A stretch of DNA of 64,000 nt from JAFNAG01 sp963739235 (GTDB lineage: Bacteria > Acidobacteriota > UBA6911), in the NCBI GenBank assembly GCA_963739235.1, contig CAVTZY010000027.1, forward strand, positions 124,001 to 188,000. Direction: 5' to 3'. This document shows positions 16,968-26,519 of the stretch, one piece after another. Position 1 is the first letter of the stretch, and every line of letters starts with the position of its first letter. The notes under the pieces were generated by a model. The model saw only the letters and a list, made by a program, of their open reading frames with translations. It had not been told where the DNA came from and searched no databases. A program made the position numbers and the translations under genes.

Positions 16968-18059
16968 ATGGCTTCTCAAGCAAGTGTCGTCCCCCAGCAG
17001 CCCACAATCGACCAGGCAAAGATGGAAGCATTTCTGAACAGAGCGGTCAACGACTTCGGCGCGGCGGTCAGTGCTGCGCTGGTGGTGATCGGAGACAAGC
17101 TCGGCCTTTATAAGGCCATGGCTGGCGCTCCCCCAACCAACTCGGTGGAATTGGCGGCGCACACCGGCACGTCCGAGCGATATATCCGCGAATGGCTTTT
17201 GAACCAGGCTGCCGGCGGCTACATCGAATACAATCCCGAAACCGGCAGGTATTCCCTGCCGCCGGAACATGCGGCGGCTCTGGCCGACGATCAAAGCCCG
17301 TTCTTCGTCGGAGGTGGTTTTCAGGTGATCACGGCTATGGTCAAAGCGGATGAGCGCATCGCCGGGGCTTTCAGGAGCGGCTCAGGCATGTTCTGGGGAG
17401 AACACCATCACGACCTGTTTGAGGGCACGGAGCGTTTCTTCCGCCCGGGATATGCAGCGAACCTCGTGTCCAGTTGGATCCCTTCCCTCGAGGGTGTGCA
17501 GGCGAAGTTGGAGTCGGGTGCCATCGTGGCCGACATTGGTTGCGGTCATGGATCCTCCACGGTAATCATGGCCCAGGCCTACCCGAACTCCCAATTCTAC
17601 GGCTTCGACAATCACGCCCCGTCGATTGTTCACGCGCGCAAGGCCGCGTACCAGGCTTCGATAGCTAGGCGGGTACATTTTGACATCGCCGGAGCGACTA
17701 ATTTCCCAAATGCCGGCGGTTACGATTTCATCACCTTCTTCGATTGCCTCCATGACTTGGGCGATCCCGCGGGATCCCTGATGCGGGCTCGCGAGACGAT
17801 GAAGCCCGATGGTGTGGTCATGATCGTAGAGCCCATGGCTGCGGAAACGGTGGAAGGAAATCTGAACCCGGTCGGCAGGGTTTACTCCGGTGCATCCGTT
17901 TTATGCTGCACTCCGAATGCGATTGCATCGGGGCAAACGGCGCTGGGCACACTTGCCTCCGAGGGACAACTCAGGAAGGTCGCGCTGCAGGCAGGATTCA
18001 GGCGCTTCCGCCGCGCCAGCGAGACGCCATTCAACCGCGTCTTTGAACTGCGCCCATGA
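16968..18059 (+). CDS. Class I SAM-dependent methyltransferase with N-terminal winged helix
   Basis: 363 residues. Residues about 15-110 form the dimerisation/winged-helix module typical of O-methyltransferase-like proteins (FGAAVSAALVVIGDKLGLYK, TSERYIREWLLNQAAGGYIE). The Rossmann-type methyltransferase domain follows: motif I VADIGCGHGSST near residue 188, YGFDNHAPSI as the acidic ribose-binding loop, and FITFFDCLHDLGDP for motif IV. AAGGAGG lies six bases before the ATG. The protein should transfer a methyl group from S-adenosylmethionine to a small molecule; the substrate is unknown. It appears to be a single-gene unit. Confidence 0.85.
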   Translation: MASQASVVPQQPTIDQAKMEAFLNRAVNDFGAAVSAALVVIGDKLGLYKAMAGAPPTNSVELAAHTGTSERYIREWLLNQAAGGYIEYNPETGRYSLPPEHAAALADDQSPFFVGGGFQVITAMVKADERIAGAFRSGSGMFWGEHHHDLFEGTERFFRPGYAANLVSSWIPSLEGVQAKLESGAIVADIGCGHGSSTVIMAQAYPNSQFYGFDNHAPSIVHARKAAYQASIARRVHFDIAGATNFPNAGGYDFITFFDCLHDLGDPAGSLMRARETMKPDGVVMIVEPMAAETVEGNLNPVGRVYSGASVLCCTPNAIASGQTALGTLASEGQLRKVALQAGFRRFRRASETPFNRVFELRP

Positions 18060-18454
18060 CCAGGGCGGCGAGCCCCCAATTCTGGCGACCGATGCAGCGC
18101 CCATCGATTCCCCTGGCGTGGCGCAGGCGCGCGTTGCCCCCCAGTGAAGTTCAAAACGAGGTAAGCGCGGCATTGGGCCGCACCTTCGACGCTTGAGAAT
18201 TGTGTCGGCGTTACCCCGGCCTCACGAGGCTGTCCAACGGTTAGTATGCGAGGCGTAAAAAGGCCCGGTGGGCCGGGATAGGGATGATTCAGAATAGAGC
18301 GCCGAAGGTGCGACACAATGCACCTCCAGGATCCATACCGGCGGCGAGCCCACAAACAAATCGGTTTGACAGCCTTTGTGCTGCACGATCCCCCACTCCT
18401 GGAGTCGTTCAACCTTTCGAGTCCCCCGCGTAGCCGCAGATTAAGTTTGACTCA
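18060..18454. other. Intergenic region between convergent genes
   Basis: No gene is supported. It contains a short GC stem GGCCCGGTGGGCC (18262-18274) and two related stretches, gccgcaccttcgacgc (about 18178) and gcgccgaaggtgcgac (about 18299), which are imperfect inverted copies and could fold the area into a large hairpin. It lies downstream of both flanking genes, so a terminator region is plausible. Confidence 0.4.
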
Positions 18455-20086
18455 CTAATACCGCCACCACGGCGTGGTGGCGCCGTCGGGCTTTTTGTTG
18501 AGCATGTGTGTCGCGATCTCCTTGAGCCGCTCCGCCGGGGTGGCAGGTCCCGACCAGCAGTGCGGTTTGCGGTCACCGTACAAGAAGAATCCCTCGTAGT
18601 GCGGGTTCTCAGTCGTCTTCATCCACTTCTCGAGCTCTTCTGTGGAGTTGTTCAGTTCGTAGGTGTCCATTGTGCCGGTGTAAACATGGATCTTGTCGAT
18701 AATCTTCGGTCCTATGGTGGTCCAGTTCTTTTTGAGGAATTCGAGCAGATCGTAGTGCTCCTTCCAATACTGCGCCACGGCCCGGTTCATTTCGCCTGTT
18801 CTCTTGTTAAACAGCGGCGCGAAATATCCGTCCTCGCCGCGCGGTCCGAAGACCGCCGACCAGATGTCGATCTGCTCGCCCGACCTGCCGTGGGTGCCGT
18901 TCACAAGCTCGAAGCGATTGCGCTGCTCGGATGTGAGCCGGATGCGGCCGTCGGTCTCGCGTGAGTTGACCGTCGGCTCGCGCCGCCATTCGTACTCTTT
19001 ATAAAATGCGTTCTTGTCCTGATAAATGTTGATGCCCTCGACATCCGTGAACGTCACTGAATCCGGGCATGCAGACCAGGTGCCGCCGAAAAAGTCCGGG
19101 TGAAAGATCTGGAGCGCGAGCGATTCCCAACCGCCGGTCGAACCGCCGGATAGTGTCCTGGCGTACGGCTCTTTGATCACGCGATACCGTCGCTCGATTT
19201 CCGGAATCAACTCCTGCATGATTGCATCGCCGTACGGACCCACATTAACCGAATTCACAGCGTACGAATCATCGAAATACGGGGTCGGATGCTGGAACGT
19301 CACCAGGACCATCCGGGGATAGTCGTCGCTCAGCCACGCCTTCGAGAACGCGTTGTTCCCGACGCCGTCGAACCCATCAGGCGCAGAGAGGCTGAAATGA
19401 CCTTGGATATAGTGAACTGGGTAACTGATCATCTCGCGCGCATAGTTCTTGGGCAATAGCACCGTTGCACCGAGATAAATCGGCCGGCCCCAAAACTTCG
19501 TAAGCAGCGGACTTTGAAATTTGAGTCGTTTGACGAAATCGGTGTCGGGAGGAACGGTAACCGGTGGAATCACATCGCCGGCCGAAAGTTTCACGACGAC
19601 GCCGGCTTTCGGATCGAGATGGATTTTCTGCACCGCGCTCTTCAGATTGCCGGGCGAGGCGTTCCAGCGCTGTCCTTCCCACTGATCGTCGTGCATCCAT
19701 ACGGTGTACCCGTCGGCACGTTTGAATTCGGAGTAGACGTTGATGAAGCCCTGCACGAAGTAATCTCCCGGCGGGAGATCAAGCAGACGCTCGACCGGCG
19801 AGCCGAGATTGGATTCATCAATGATCGCGGGCTGTCCGGGCGCGAGCTGTTCAACATCCCCCCCAAAAAACGGGACGCCGGTGCGGCCGATCTGCAGCCG
19901 CGGCTCTCGATCTCCCGTGCGCGAGATCATAACAAGTACGCGCCCTATGATCGGGCCGGCATGAGCGGAGGCAGGGAACGAGATTTCGAAGCGCAGCCCG
20001 GAGGGAGCCGCGCCCTGATTTTCGGCGGAGCCAAGACAGACGGCTGAAATCATGGCGAGGATTAGAGCTAACGGAAACCGAGACAT
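18455..20086 (-). CDS. Secreted alpha/beta-hydrolase (esterase D-like)
   Basis: 543 residues with a signal peptide (MSRFPLALILAMISAVCLGS) and AAGGAGG five bases before the ATG. A long N-terminal beta-rich region (about 25-185) precedes an esterase-D/putative-esterase domain: PVHYIQGHFS, then the nucleophile elbow LSGGSTGGWESLALQIFHPD near residue 315, and a C-terminal histidine in RKPHCWSG near residue 510 that may complete the triad. The family includes carbohydrate and siderophore esterases. It is exported and may hydrolyse an ester or peptide-like substrate outside the cytoplasm; the target is unknown. It stands alone on the minus strand. Confidence 0.8.
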   Translation of the reverse strand: MSRFPLALILAMISAVCLGSAENQGAAPSGLRFEISFPASAHAGPIIGRVLVMISRTGDREPRLQIGRTGVPFFGGDVEQLAPGQPAIIDESNLGSPVERLLDLPPGDYFVQGFINVYSEFKRADGYTVWMHDDQWEGQRWNASPGNLKSAVQKIHLDPKAGVVVKLSAGDVIPPVTVPPDTDFVKRLKFQSPLLTKFWGRPIYLGATVLLPKNYAREMISYPVHYIQGHFSLSAPDGFDGVGNNAFSKAWLSDDYPRMVLVTFQHPTPYFDDSYAVNSVNVGPYGDAIMQELIPEIERRYRVIKEPYARTLSGGSTGGWESLALQIFHPDFFGGTWSACPDSVTFTDVEGINIYQDKNAFYKEYEWRREPTVNSRETDGRIRLTSEQRNRFELVNGTHGRSGEQIDIWSAVFGPRGEDGYFAPLFNKRTGEMNRAVAQYWKEHYDLLEFLKKNWTTIGPKIIDKIHVYTGTMDTYELNNSTEELEKWMKTTENPHYEGFFLYGDRKPHCWSGPATPAERLKEIATHMLNKKPDGATTPWWRY

Positions 20087-20647
20087 TTAAACCTCCTTCT
20101 CCCTGCTCTGTAAGAAAGAAAATCCCGCTCTGCGACATTCAGAATGATCGGGATTGGCCAGGGTGATCCCGACGAGATCACCAAAATCGCTGTAGCTTCC
20201 TGGAAGGAGCCGATGGTGGCTGCCTTGGGCGGCCACTTCATTCGGATCCCGCTAGAATTCCATGGGCGGATTATAATCCATATTAGAAACGCGAGCCTAA
20301 TACCTTCCACGTGTTAGGGGCGCACCCTATGGCTTTTCGGGCTTCGGGGGCGCGGCCGCCTCCGGGCCGGCACACCGCATCGGATACCTCTGGCAGCCGC
20401 CGGTTGCGCCCGATAGGAAAATGCAAAATCGGGGTGATTTCCCTATTCCTATAGGGGCTTTTTCTTCTGCATTGTAGGGAAAGGCCTGATTTCAATCCTC
20501 CTGCGCATATTGTTAAATCCCAACCATTGTGGATGGGCTCAGCAGAGTGTCGTCCTGATCTCAGGACGGCTGCAGTTGCGGAGTGCAATCCATGAGAAAA
20601 AGGTTAGGATCCGCAATTGACTTGGAAACATTCACCGGTGAGGTCTT
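20087..20647. other. Long intergenic region with hairpins and a possible attenuator or sRNA
   Basis: 560 bases between the divergent esterase and small zinc-ribbon genes. GC-rich sequence at about 20312-20400 is followed by a stem-loop with a T-run (20441-20466) and a second palindrome CGTCCTGATCTCAGGACG at 20551-20568. No ORF is convincing. A long structured leader of the 20648 gene, or a short independent RNA, would fit. Confidence 0.45.
20441..20466 (+). terminator. Stem-loop CCCTAT-TCCT-ATAGGG followed by GCTTTTTCTT
   Basis: A six-base-pair perfect stem with a four-base loop and a T-rich tail has the form of an intrinsic terminator on the plus strand. No plus-strand gene ends just before it, so it may end a small RNA or act as an attenuator about 180 bases before the zinc-ribbon gene. 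Confidence 0.45.
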
Positions 20648-20860
20648 ATGCACTGCCCTCGATGCAATGGTCTGATGTACACGATGGAAATGCGTGACTC
20701 GCACGCGATGATTCGTTCGGCCGGACTGGCATGTATCCTTTGTGGAGATATCATTGACCCGATCATCGCCCGGAATCGCCAGTGCCCTCCCAGCAATCTC
20801 ATCAACGCCAATGGAACCAGGGTGCGACGGCGCAGATACCGGCGCGTGTTCATGCGCTGA
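20648..20860 (+). CDS. Small zinc-ribbon protein
   Basis: 70 residues. Two cysteine pairs, MHCPRCNGLMY at the start and ACILCGDIIDPIIA in the middle, form a likely zinc ribbon; the tail is strongly basic (RVRRRRYRRV). Similar short CxxC...CxxCGxxIDP proteins are widespread in Acidobacteriota and deltaproteobacteria-like genomes and are usually left without a function. A ribosome binding site (gtgaggt) is close to the ATG. The preceding structured leader may regulate it. A role in nucleic acid binding is possible but not shown. Confidence 0.65.
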   Translation: MHCPRCNGLMYTMEMRDSHAMIRSAGLACILCGDIIDPIIARNRQCPPSNLINANGTRVRRRRYRRVFMR

Positions 20861-21010
20861 CCGGCCGAGTCCTTGAACCAAGCTTGACGTTGACCGGACT
20901 GAGGGTACTGAGGTAGGGATCCAAGTGTGCAGCCGGGGCCGGGCAGAATAGTAGTAGAAGATCCCCTGCCTGTAGCGTCCTCTCGGGGCTTCATCCCGCC
21001 ACGCCTGGAG

Positions 21011-23203
21011 CTATTTGACTGCCGCTTTGTTGCCTTTGAGATAGGTATCCAGCCATGCTCTCTCGTTCAGCATCCGGTGTATCTGGTTCCAGTGCCCGGC
21101 GATGCCGTGGGGCTGCCCCGCATACTGGATGATCTTCGCCGGCACGCCGTTCTTTTTAAGCGCAAAGTACATTTGCTCCCCTTCCTCGAATGGCACCCGG
21201 TGGTCAATTTCGCCGTGTATGAAGAGCGTGGCGGCTTTCACCCGGTTGGCGTAGACCAACGGCGATTGGCGGATCATGATCTCGCGCGCTTTTGGATCCC
21301 AGGGCGTCCCATAAAACTCCGTCTCCTTGGTGCGCGCGATATCCGCGAGGCCATAGTCGCTGATCCAGTTGGAAATCCCTGCGCCCGGGCACGCCGCCGC
21401 GAATCGGTCGGGATACTGGGTAATGAGCCAATTGCTCATGAAGCCACCGTAGGAGTGTCCGATGGTGGCGACACGGTTGGCGCTCACAGGAAAATTCTTG
21501 ATGACATAATCCACCCCTGCCATCACGTCCTGCCCATCCTTCGTGCCCCAAGCTCCCCAGGTGGCCCAGAGGAATTTCTCACCGTAGCCGGTGGAGCTTC
21601 GGAAGTTCACCTGAAGGATGAAGTATCCGTTCGCAGCGAAGTACTGGTTCTTGAAATCGAAGCCGTATCCGACAGCCGCGTGCGGCCCACCGTGATTGTT
21701 CACGATGAGCGGGTACGGACCGCCGCCGGGACGATACCCGTAGGGATAGAGGAGCCATCCTTCGATGGGCGTGCCATCGGCGCTTTTGAAGTTCAATCGT
21801 TCGGCATTGCGGAGTGTGACCTCGGAAAGGAACGGATCAAAGATATGAGTGAGTTGCTTCTCCCCGGAGCCATCGATGTTTGCAATGAAAATCTCAGAGG
21901 GCGCCTCGAAGCGGCCGACACTGAACTCCACCTTCGTCATCGCACGGTCGAAGGAATGCCCGCTGATGCGCCGTTCGCCTTTGGTGATCTGTTCGACGGC
22001 GCCGCCGGTCGGCGCGACGCGGAAGAGATGGGTCGTGCCGCCGATGCCGCCCGTAAAATAGACATACTTGCCATCGGAGCTCCACTGAGCGCCCGCGGGG
22101 AGGTAGTCCCAGTCCGCAGTCAGATTCTTCTCCTCGCTGCCGGTTGCCGGCATCACAATGAGATCCACGGGCCCGCCGTGATTCAGTTTTTTCGCGATGA
22201 CCATGTCGAGCGCGAAGTCGCGCGTGGCGAGAATCCATCGACCGTCGGGGGAATATCGCGCATTTGCGTAGCTGAAATCGGCATTCGACGTGAGACGCCG
22301 GGCTTTGCCATCAAGCGACACGGCCCAGATGTCGCTGCGACCGTAGGAGCGCTCGTTTCGATACCCGGAATCGGCCGTAAAGAGGAGCGATGTGCCGTCC
22401 TTGCTCCACTGCACACCCGCGGGGCGGAGGCCCATCTTCGTCAGCTGCCGTTCACCGCCGCCATCGGTATTGGAGAGGAATATCTCCTGCGGCGGTGTCA
22501 CCTCGGGATCGACGCGATTGGGCACCGGCCACGCCGCACCGTCGCGTTTGTAGTCGAGCCAGTCAATCACAGATCCTTTGAAGCGCTCCTCATGGCGCTT
22601 CGCAAAATCGGATTCGAATACGCGCTCACGCTTCGGAGGCGGCGCGTTGCGTATGGACGCAATCCACTTGCCGTCGGGACTCGCAATGGGCACACCCGCA
22701 CCCCCTCCACGGCCCCCGGCGCCGCGGCCCCCGCCTCTGCCGCCACCTCCGCCTGCGGCTTCCGTGACCTTGTCCGGAGCGCCTGGATCGAGGATGTAAG
22801 CGCGACCATTGGCGGAGAAACGGAGATGATTATCTTCAGTCCATTGCGGAGCGGTCGCATCGACACCGTCGGCGCTGACGCGGCGGGCCGGGGACGCCGC
22901 ATCGGCGGCGACAAGCCAGACCTCGCTCTTATTCCCGTTCGTTTCTTCTACGCGTGTGCCGACAGCAAAGGCCACCCAGCGGCCATCGGGAGAAAGTTCG
23001 GGAGATCCGACGGTCTTGATGCGGTAGTAGTCCTCAATCGCCAGCTGGCGTCCGCCGGCGCGTGCGCCTCCTCCCGCCTGCAATCGGCGCTCGGGCTGGA
23101 CCGGGAAGACAACATATCCGGTGCCGGCCACAACAACAAGCAAAAGCGCGATGACCGAAAGTCGAATGCGACCAAAACAACCGAAGCTGAAGAATGTGAG
23201 CAT
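21011..23203 (-). CDS. S9-family prolyl oligopeptidase-type peptidase (DPP/acylaminoacyl peptidase)
   Basis: About 730 residues. The ATG at 23203 has AGGAG eight bases upstream and gives an N-terminal hydrophobic signal or anchor (IRLSVIALLLVVVAGTGYVV). A beta-propeller with several PDG motifs follows, then the alpha/beta-hydrolase domain: nucleophile GHSYGGFMSNW near residue 583, aspartate in GEIDHRVPFEEGEQ near 667 and histidine in QPHGIAGHW near 700. It should cleave short peptides in the periplasm or outside. A Gly/Arg-rich loop of about 25 residues (GGGGGRGGGRGAGGRGGG) is inserted in the propeller. The next gene upstream, 80 bases away on the same strand, is a second, frameshifted S9 peptidase, so the two form a peptidase cluster. 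Confidence 0.88.
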   Translation of the reverse strand: MLTFFSFGCFGRIRLSVIALLLVVVAGTGYVVFPVQPERRLQAGGGARAGGRQLAIEDYYRIKTVGSPELSPDGRWVAFAVGTRVEETNGNKSEVWLVAADAASPARRVSADGVDATAPQWTEDNHLRFSANGRAYILDPGAPDKVTEAAGGGGGRGGGRGAGGRGGGAGVPIASPDGKWIASIRNAPPPKRERVFESDFAKRHEERFKGSVIDWLDYKRDGAAWPVPNRVDPEVTPPQEIFLSNTDGGGERQLTKMGLRPAGVQWSKDGTSLLFTADSGYRNERSYGRSDIWAVSLDGKARRLTSNADFSYANARYSPDGRWILATRDFALDMVIAKKLNHGGPVDLIVMPATGSEEKNLTADWDYLPAGAQWSSDGKYVYFTGGIGGTTHLFRVAPTGGAVEQITKGERRISGHSFDRAMTKVEFSVGRFEAPSEIFIANIDGSGEKQLTHIFDPFLSEVTLRNAERLNFKSADGTPIEGWLLYPYGYRPGGGPYPLIVNNHGGPHAAVGYGFDFKNQYFAANGYFILQVNFRSSTGYGEKFLWATWGAWGTKDGQDVMAGVDYVIKNFPVSANRVATIGHSYGGFMSNWLITQYPDRFAAACPGAGISNWISDYGLADIARTKETEFYGTPWDPKAREIMIRQSPLVYANRVKAATLFIHGEIDHRVPFEEGEQMYFALKKNGVPAKIIQYAGQPHGIAGHWNQIHRMLNERAWLDTYLKGNKAAVK

Positions 23204-23282
23204 GACAAGCACTCCTTTGAATTCGGTAACGCTACCCTTATGTCGCGCAGCGCGCGAACCCTGATCCTCGCGGCCCCGCAGA

Positions 23283-25076
23283 CTATTTGATCGGGCCGCC
23301 CTTCTCCGTCTGCGGCACGCCGTCGGTCATCCATTTGGGCGCCGGCGTCTCCTTCAGGTAGTGGTCGAAAAACTGCTTCATCCGCACCTGGAAATCTTTC
23401 TGATTCTCCTCCTTCGCCAGGTGGTGCGGCTCGTCGGGATACGAGAGAAAGATCACCTTTTTCCCGTTGCGCCGCGCAGCGTTGAAATACTCGAGCCCTT
23501 GGTCCCAATCCACGGCTCCGTCGGCCGTGCCTTGGAGAATAAGGAAGGGGGTATTGATTTTCGTGACCTGGTGCACGGGTGATTGGCTTTCGAGCAGATC
23601 ATGCGCCGTCCAGGGATTCACGTTCAATCCCCAGCGTCCCTGGCCCATTTCGAGGATCCCCTGGTTGACGGTACCGGTCTGCTTGTAGACTTCGTCGTAC
23701 ATGCTCGTCAGATCGGTAAGAGGAGCGCCCGTCACCACGGCGGCGAACATATCCGTCTGCGTGAGGATAAACGATGATTCGTAACCGCCCCAGCTATGGC
23801 CCTGAAGCCCGATGTGTTTGGGGTCGGCATAGCCCAGCTCAATCACCTTCTTCACCGCAGCCGTCACGCAGTCAAGCGCAGAAAGTCCGGGCTTGCCCGT
23901 CTCATAAACAATATCCGGCTGAAGCACCAGATAGCCGTCGCTCGCATATGCGGACATGTGCGGGCGATCATCATAGACCGGCATCGAAAATGTGTGATGC
24001 GTATTCGACAGCTTTTCGTAGATGTAGACGAGCATTGGATACTTCTTTCCCTGCTCGTAATTCGCCGGAAGCGTGAGGGTCGCCTGCAGGCGCTGTCCCT
24101 TCGAATTCTTGAAATCGACGAGCATCCGGGATCCCCAGGCATAATCCGTCATGAACGGATTTGCGTCGGTGATCTTGCGCGGTGTCGCGAACGCCAGGTT
24201 GGTCACCCACCAGTCGGGAAACTCAGTGAACGACTGCTGGGTGAAAATCACCCGGTCGGCATCCTTCGCCTTGTCCGCCTGGCCAATCTGCTTGTCGAGC
24301 CAGATGAGCGGCTTGGGTTCCTGGCCGGAGACGAGAGCATAGTAGCCTGACTTCTTAGTCCACTCGCCGTATGCGGAGAGCAGCTGCGGCTTGGCGAGAT
24401 CCACTCCTTCCTCATCGCCGCCACCGCCGCCCCGCCCGCCGCCACCGCCACGTCCGCCGCGTGCTCCCCCGTCCAGGCGGACGATGCGAAAGCGGACTTC
24501 TTCCGCATCGCCCTTGCCCTTGGTCAGGTTTACCGCTGCGCCTCCATCGAGCGGCAGTTGCCAGATGTCATACCTGTGGTACAGCAGCACCGAGGTGCCG
24601 TCTTTCGTCCATCCGGCCACTCCGTAGGTCGGCTTTTCGGCCGGATGGTCGTCTTCTTCATCGACGAAGCTCCGGCCCACTTTGGTGTCAATCACCGCAT
24701 CCTTGGCAGTGTCGAGGTTGAACGCGTGGACATGTTTGTCTTTGAGATATAGAAACCACTTCCCATCGGGCGAAGTCCCCATCGTGCGTGTGAGCCCTTT
24801 CGAGATGAGCGTGCGCTCGCCGGTCTCGAGGCTGACGCGATAGTAGTCGGCCCGCGTGGCGCCTCCGCCGCCCTCAAGTTCGCCGCGGTATGCGGCATCG
24901 TTGCGGCCGATCCCCCATTTTCCGTTCGAGACCGGCGTCACGCCGCGCATATCGTCGTCGCCCAGAGGCACGAATTTTCTGGACGCAATGAGGAAGGCCG
25001 CCGGCAATGTCGCGCGCCTTTCCTGCGGCAGACGGATGATCTGTTCCGATTGTGGTGCGGGTCCTTCCAATGCCAT
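23283..25076 (-). CDS. S9 peptidase, C-terminal part of a frameshifted gene
   Basis: This piece holds the last blades of the propeller and the whole catalytic domain: nucleophile QGHSWGGYESSF, aspartate in QGTADGAVDWDQG and histidine in YPDEPHHLAKEEN. Its first residues (MALEGPAPQSEQIIRLPQER) are not a natural start. Just upstream a different frame reads VNVDIWHWKDP, and QSEQIIRLPQERRATL follows in this one, so a frameshift lies at about 25051-25070. Together with the next entry it makes one exported peptidase of nearly 980 residues. A Gly/Arg tract (GGARGGRGGGGGRGGGGG) lies in a propeller loop. Two single-base events separate the pieces; either a pseudogene or sequence error. Confidence 0.8.
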   Translation of the reverse strand: MALEGPAPQSEQIIRLPQERRATLPAAFLIASRKFVPLGDDDMRGVTPVSNGKWGIGRNDAAYRGELEGGGGATRADYYRVSLETGERTLISKGLTRTMGTSPDGKWFLYLKDKHVHAFNLDTAKDAVIDTKVGRSFVDEEDDHPAEKPTYGVAGWTKDGTSVLLYHRYDIWQLPLDGGAAVNLTKGKGDAEEVRFRIVRLDGGARGGRGGGGGRGGGGGDEEGVDLAKPQLLSAYGEWTKKSGYYALVSGQEPKPLIWLDKQIGQADKAKDADRVIFTQQSFTEFPDWWVTNLAFATPRKITDANPFMTDYAWGSRMLVDFKNSKGQRLQATLTLPANYEQGKKYPMLVYIYEKLSNTHHTFSMPVYDDRPHMSAYASDGYLVLQPDIVYETGKPGLSALDCVTAAVKKVIELGYADPKHIGLQGHSWGGYESSFILTQTDMFAAVVTGAPLTDLTSMYDEVYKQTGTVNQGILEMGQGRWGLNVNPWTAHDLLESQSPVHQVTKINTPFLILQGTADGAVDWDQGLEYFNAARRNGKKVIFLSYPDEPHHLAKEENQKDFQVRMKQFFDHYLKETPAPKWMTDGVPQTEKGGPIK

Positions 25077-25184
25077 ATGTCGACATTCACCTGAGGTTCG
25101 CTGCTGGTCGGCGGTTCCGGTTCCTGCTTTTTGATTCCTATGTAGATCTTGGTGCCGTCTTTACTCCACTGGGGGGTGGAAAAC

Positions 25185-26231
25185 TCACTCAGCACCATCC
25201 CCTTCGGGAAAAGTGTCGTCCTTCGCCGGATCGAACTGCACCTCACGCGCCGAGCCGCTCCCGACCTCCGTCCACGTGAGGAGTATGTTGTCTTTCTGCT
25301 TGTTTTCTTTTTTCTTCTCGCCACGCAACACGGCAAGATTCGCACCCTCTGCACTCCAGGAGAGCGCATCGAAGTCGGCGGTGGCCGTGGCCAGCACGCG
25401 GGTTTCGCCCGTGGCCGGTTGAAGGAGGTAGAGACCGTTGCCGATCTTCTCCTGTGCGTCAACCGTGTAGGCCAGCTGCGCACCGGCAGCGTCAAATTCG
25501 TACAGGTTCACATTGCCGATGTTGCGGTTTGTGCCGGAGGAGAGATCCCGCAGCACGAGGTCGGCGCCCGAACTGGATGTGTCGGCCGTCGAAGCGCGGT
25601 TGAGGCGTACCGCGAGCCAATGGGAACCCTTCGAGAAGCGATAGCTCGCCGGATTCGGGAGGGAGTAGCGTTCGCCGGTCGCGAGTTCGAGAAGTTCAAA
25701 CCTGCGCGTCTGCCGATCCGCCGGTGCGGCCGCGGCAGCGCCTCTGCCTCCAGTACCTCCGCGCGTACCACCCGGGGCGCCGCCTGGAGTCCCGGCACGT
25801 GCACCCCCGCGGGCACTCGCCGCCGGGGGATTCACGTAATAACCAATCCAGCGCGAGTCATCGGAAAACTGCGTTGCCCCGCCGGCCCCGCCTCCTCCAC
25901 CCGGGCCCCCGCGGCCGCCCCCGCCTCCCGCGGCAGAACCCACCGGGATGGTGTAGAGCTTTTCTCCGTCCAATTGCTTGACAAAAAGGGTCTGATCGCC
26001 GGTATTGGGCTGGTAGGCATAGCTCATCCATTTCCCGTCGGGAGAAAGAGCCGTAGAAGTCACACGATTCCATTTCCCGTAGTCAGCAAGCGTCAGAACT
26101 TTTTTAGCTGTGTCCTGAGAATCTGAGGCGGTGGCTCCTGTCTTCGGGGCTTGCGCCGCAACATGAAAAAGAAAACCGGCTGCTAGCAGGATAAGACAGA
26201 GGAAACTGGTAAGGCGGATGGCACGATGCAT
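25185..26231 (-). CDS. S9 peptidase, N-terminal part of a frameshifted gene
   Basis: Starts at ATG 26231 with a clear signal peptide (MHRAIRLTSFLCLILLAAGF, cleaved near AAQA); the longer upstream reading is not protein-like. It contains beta-propeller repeats (LSPDGKWMSYAYQP and others) and two Gly-rich inserts. Near 25199-25214 the frame is lost (DDTFPEGDGAE then stop), while another frame continues as FPKGMVLSEFSTPQWSKDGT and IYIGIKKQEPEP to about 25065. The middle stretch of roughly 45 residues joins this part to the catalytic part in the entry before. The tandem arrangement with the 21011 peptidase is typical of acidobacterial peptidase clusters. Confidence 0.75.
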   Translation of the reverse strand: MHRAIRLTSFLCLILLAAGFLFHVAAQAPKTGATASDSQDTAKKVLTLADYGKWNRVTSTALSPDGKWMSYAYQPNTGDQTLFVKQLDGEKLYTIPVGSAAGGGGGRGGPGGGGGAGGATQFSDDSRWIGYYVNPPAASARGGARAGTPGGAPGGTRGGTGGRGAAAAAPADRQTRRFELLELATGERYSLPNPASYRFSKGSHWLAVRLNRASTADTSSSGADLVLRDLSSGTNRNIGNVNLYEFDAAGAQLAYTVDAQEKIGNGLYLLQPATGETRVLATATADFDALSWSAEGANLAVLRGEKKKENKQKDNILLTWTEVGSGSAREVQFDPAKDDTFPEGDGAE

Positions 26232-26500
26232 AGATGGTATCCCTTCTGCAAAGATTTGAGCTGGAAAAGGCAAGCGACCGGCATGGCGGCATGAGGGTGC
26301 TTGTTTCCATACAATGTAGGCGTATTCATAGCGCGAGCTACCGGCCGGAGCAAGGACATTTTTAGAGAATGCAGGCGCTGGATGAGAGAAAGCAGCCGGC
26401 TGTCCTTCGGGCCGGCCGGCGAAAAGGTCGGCGGCGGTTTTTGTGTCGGGGCTCACCGAGATTGCGCATGGTCGTGTGGTATACCTCTCATAAACACAAC

Positions 26501-26513
26501 CTCCTGAAAGGAG
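26501..26513 (+). promoter_or_regulatory. Hairpin CTCCTGAAAGGAG covering the ribosome binding site
   Basis: A five-base-pair stem (CTCCT/AGGAG) with a GAA loop pairs the AGGAG of the CAP gene's ribosome binding site. It would limit translation initiation at GTG 26517/26520 unless opened. Confidence 0.4.
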
Positions 26514-26519
26514 TCCGTG

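Noticed and set aside
18360..18450. tRNA-like phrase ttcgagtcccccgcg
   Set aside because: No acceptor stem or anticodon arm can be formed at the right distances.
20927..23290. 787-residue plus-strand ORF
   Set aside because: It mirrors the S9 peptidase gene; the minus-strand frame has clear catalytic motifs, while this frame has no family features.
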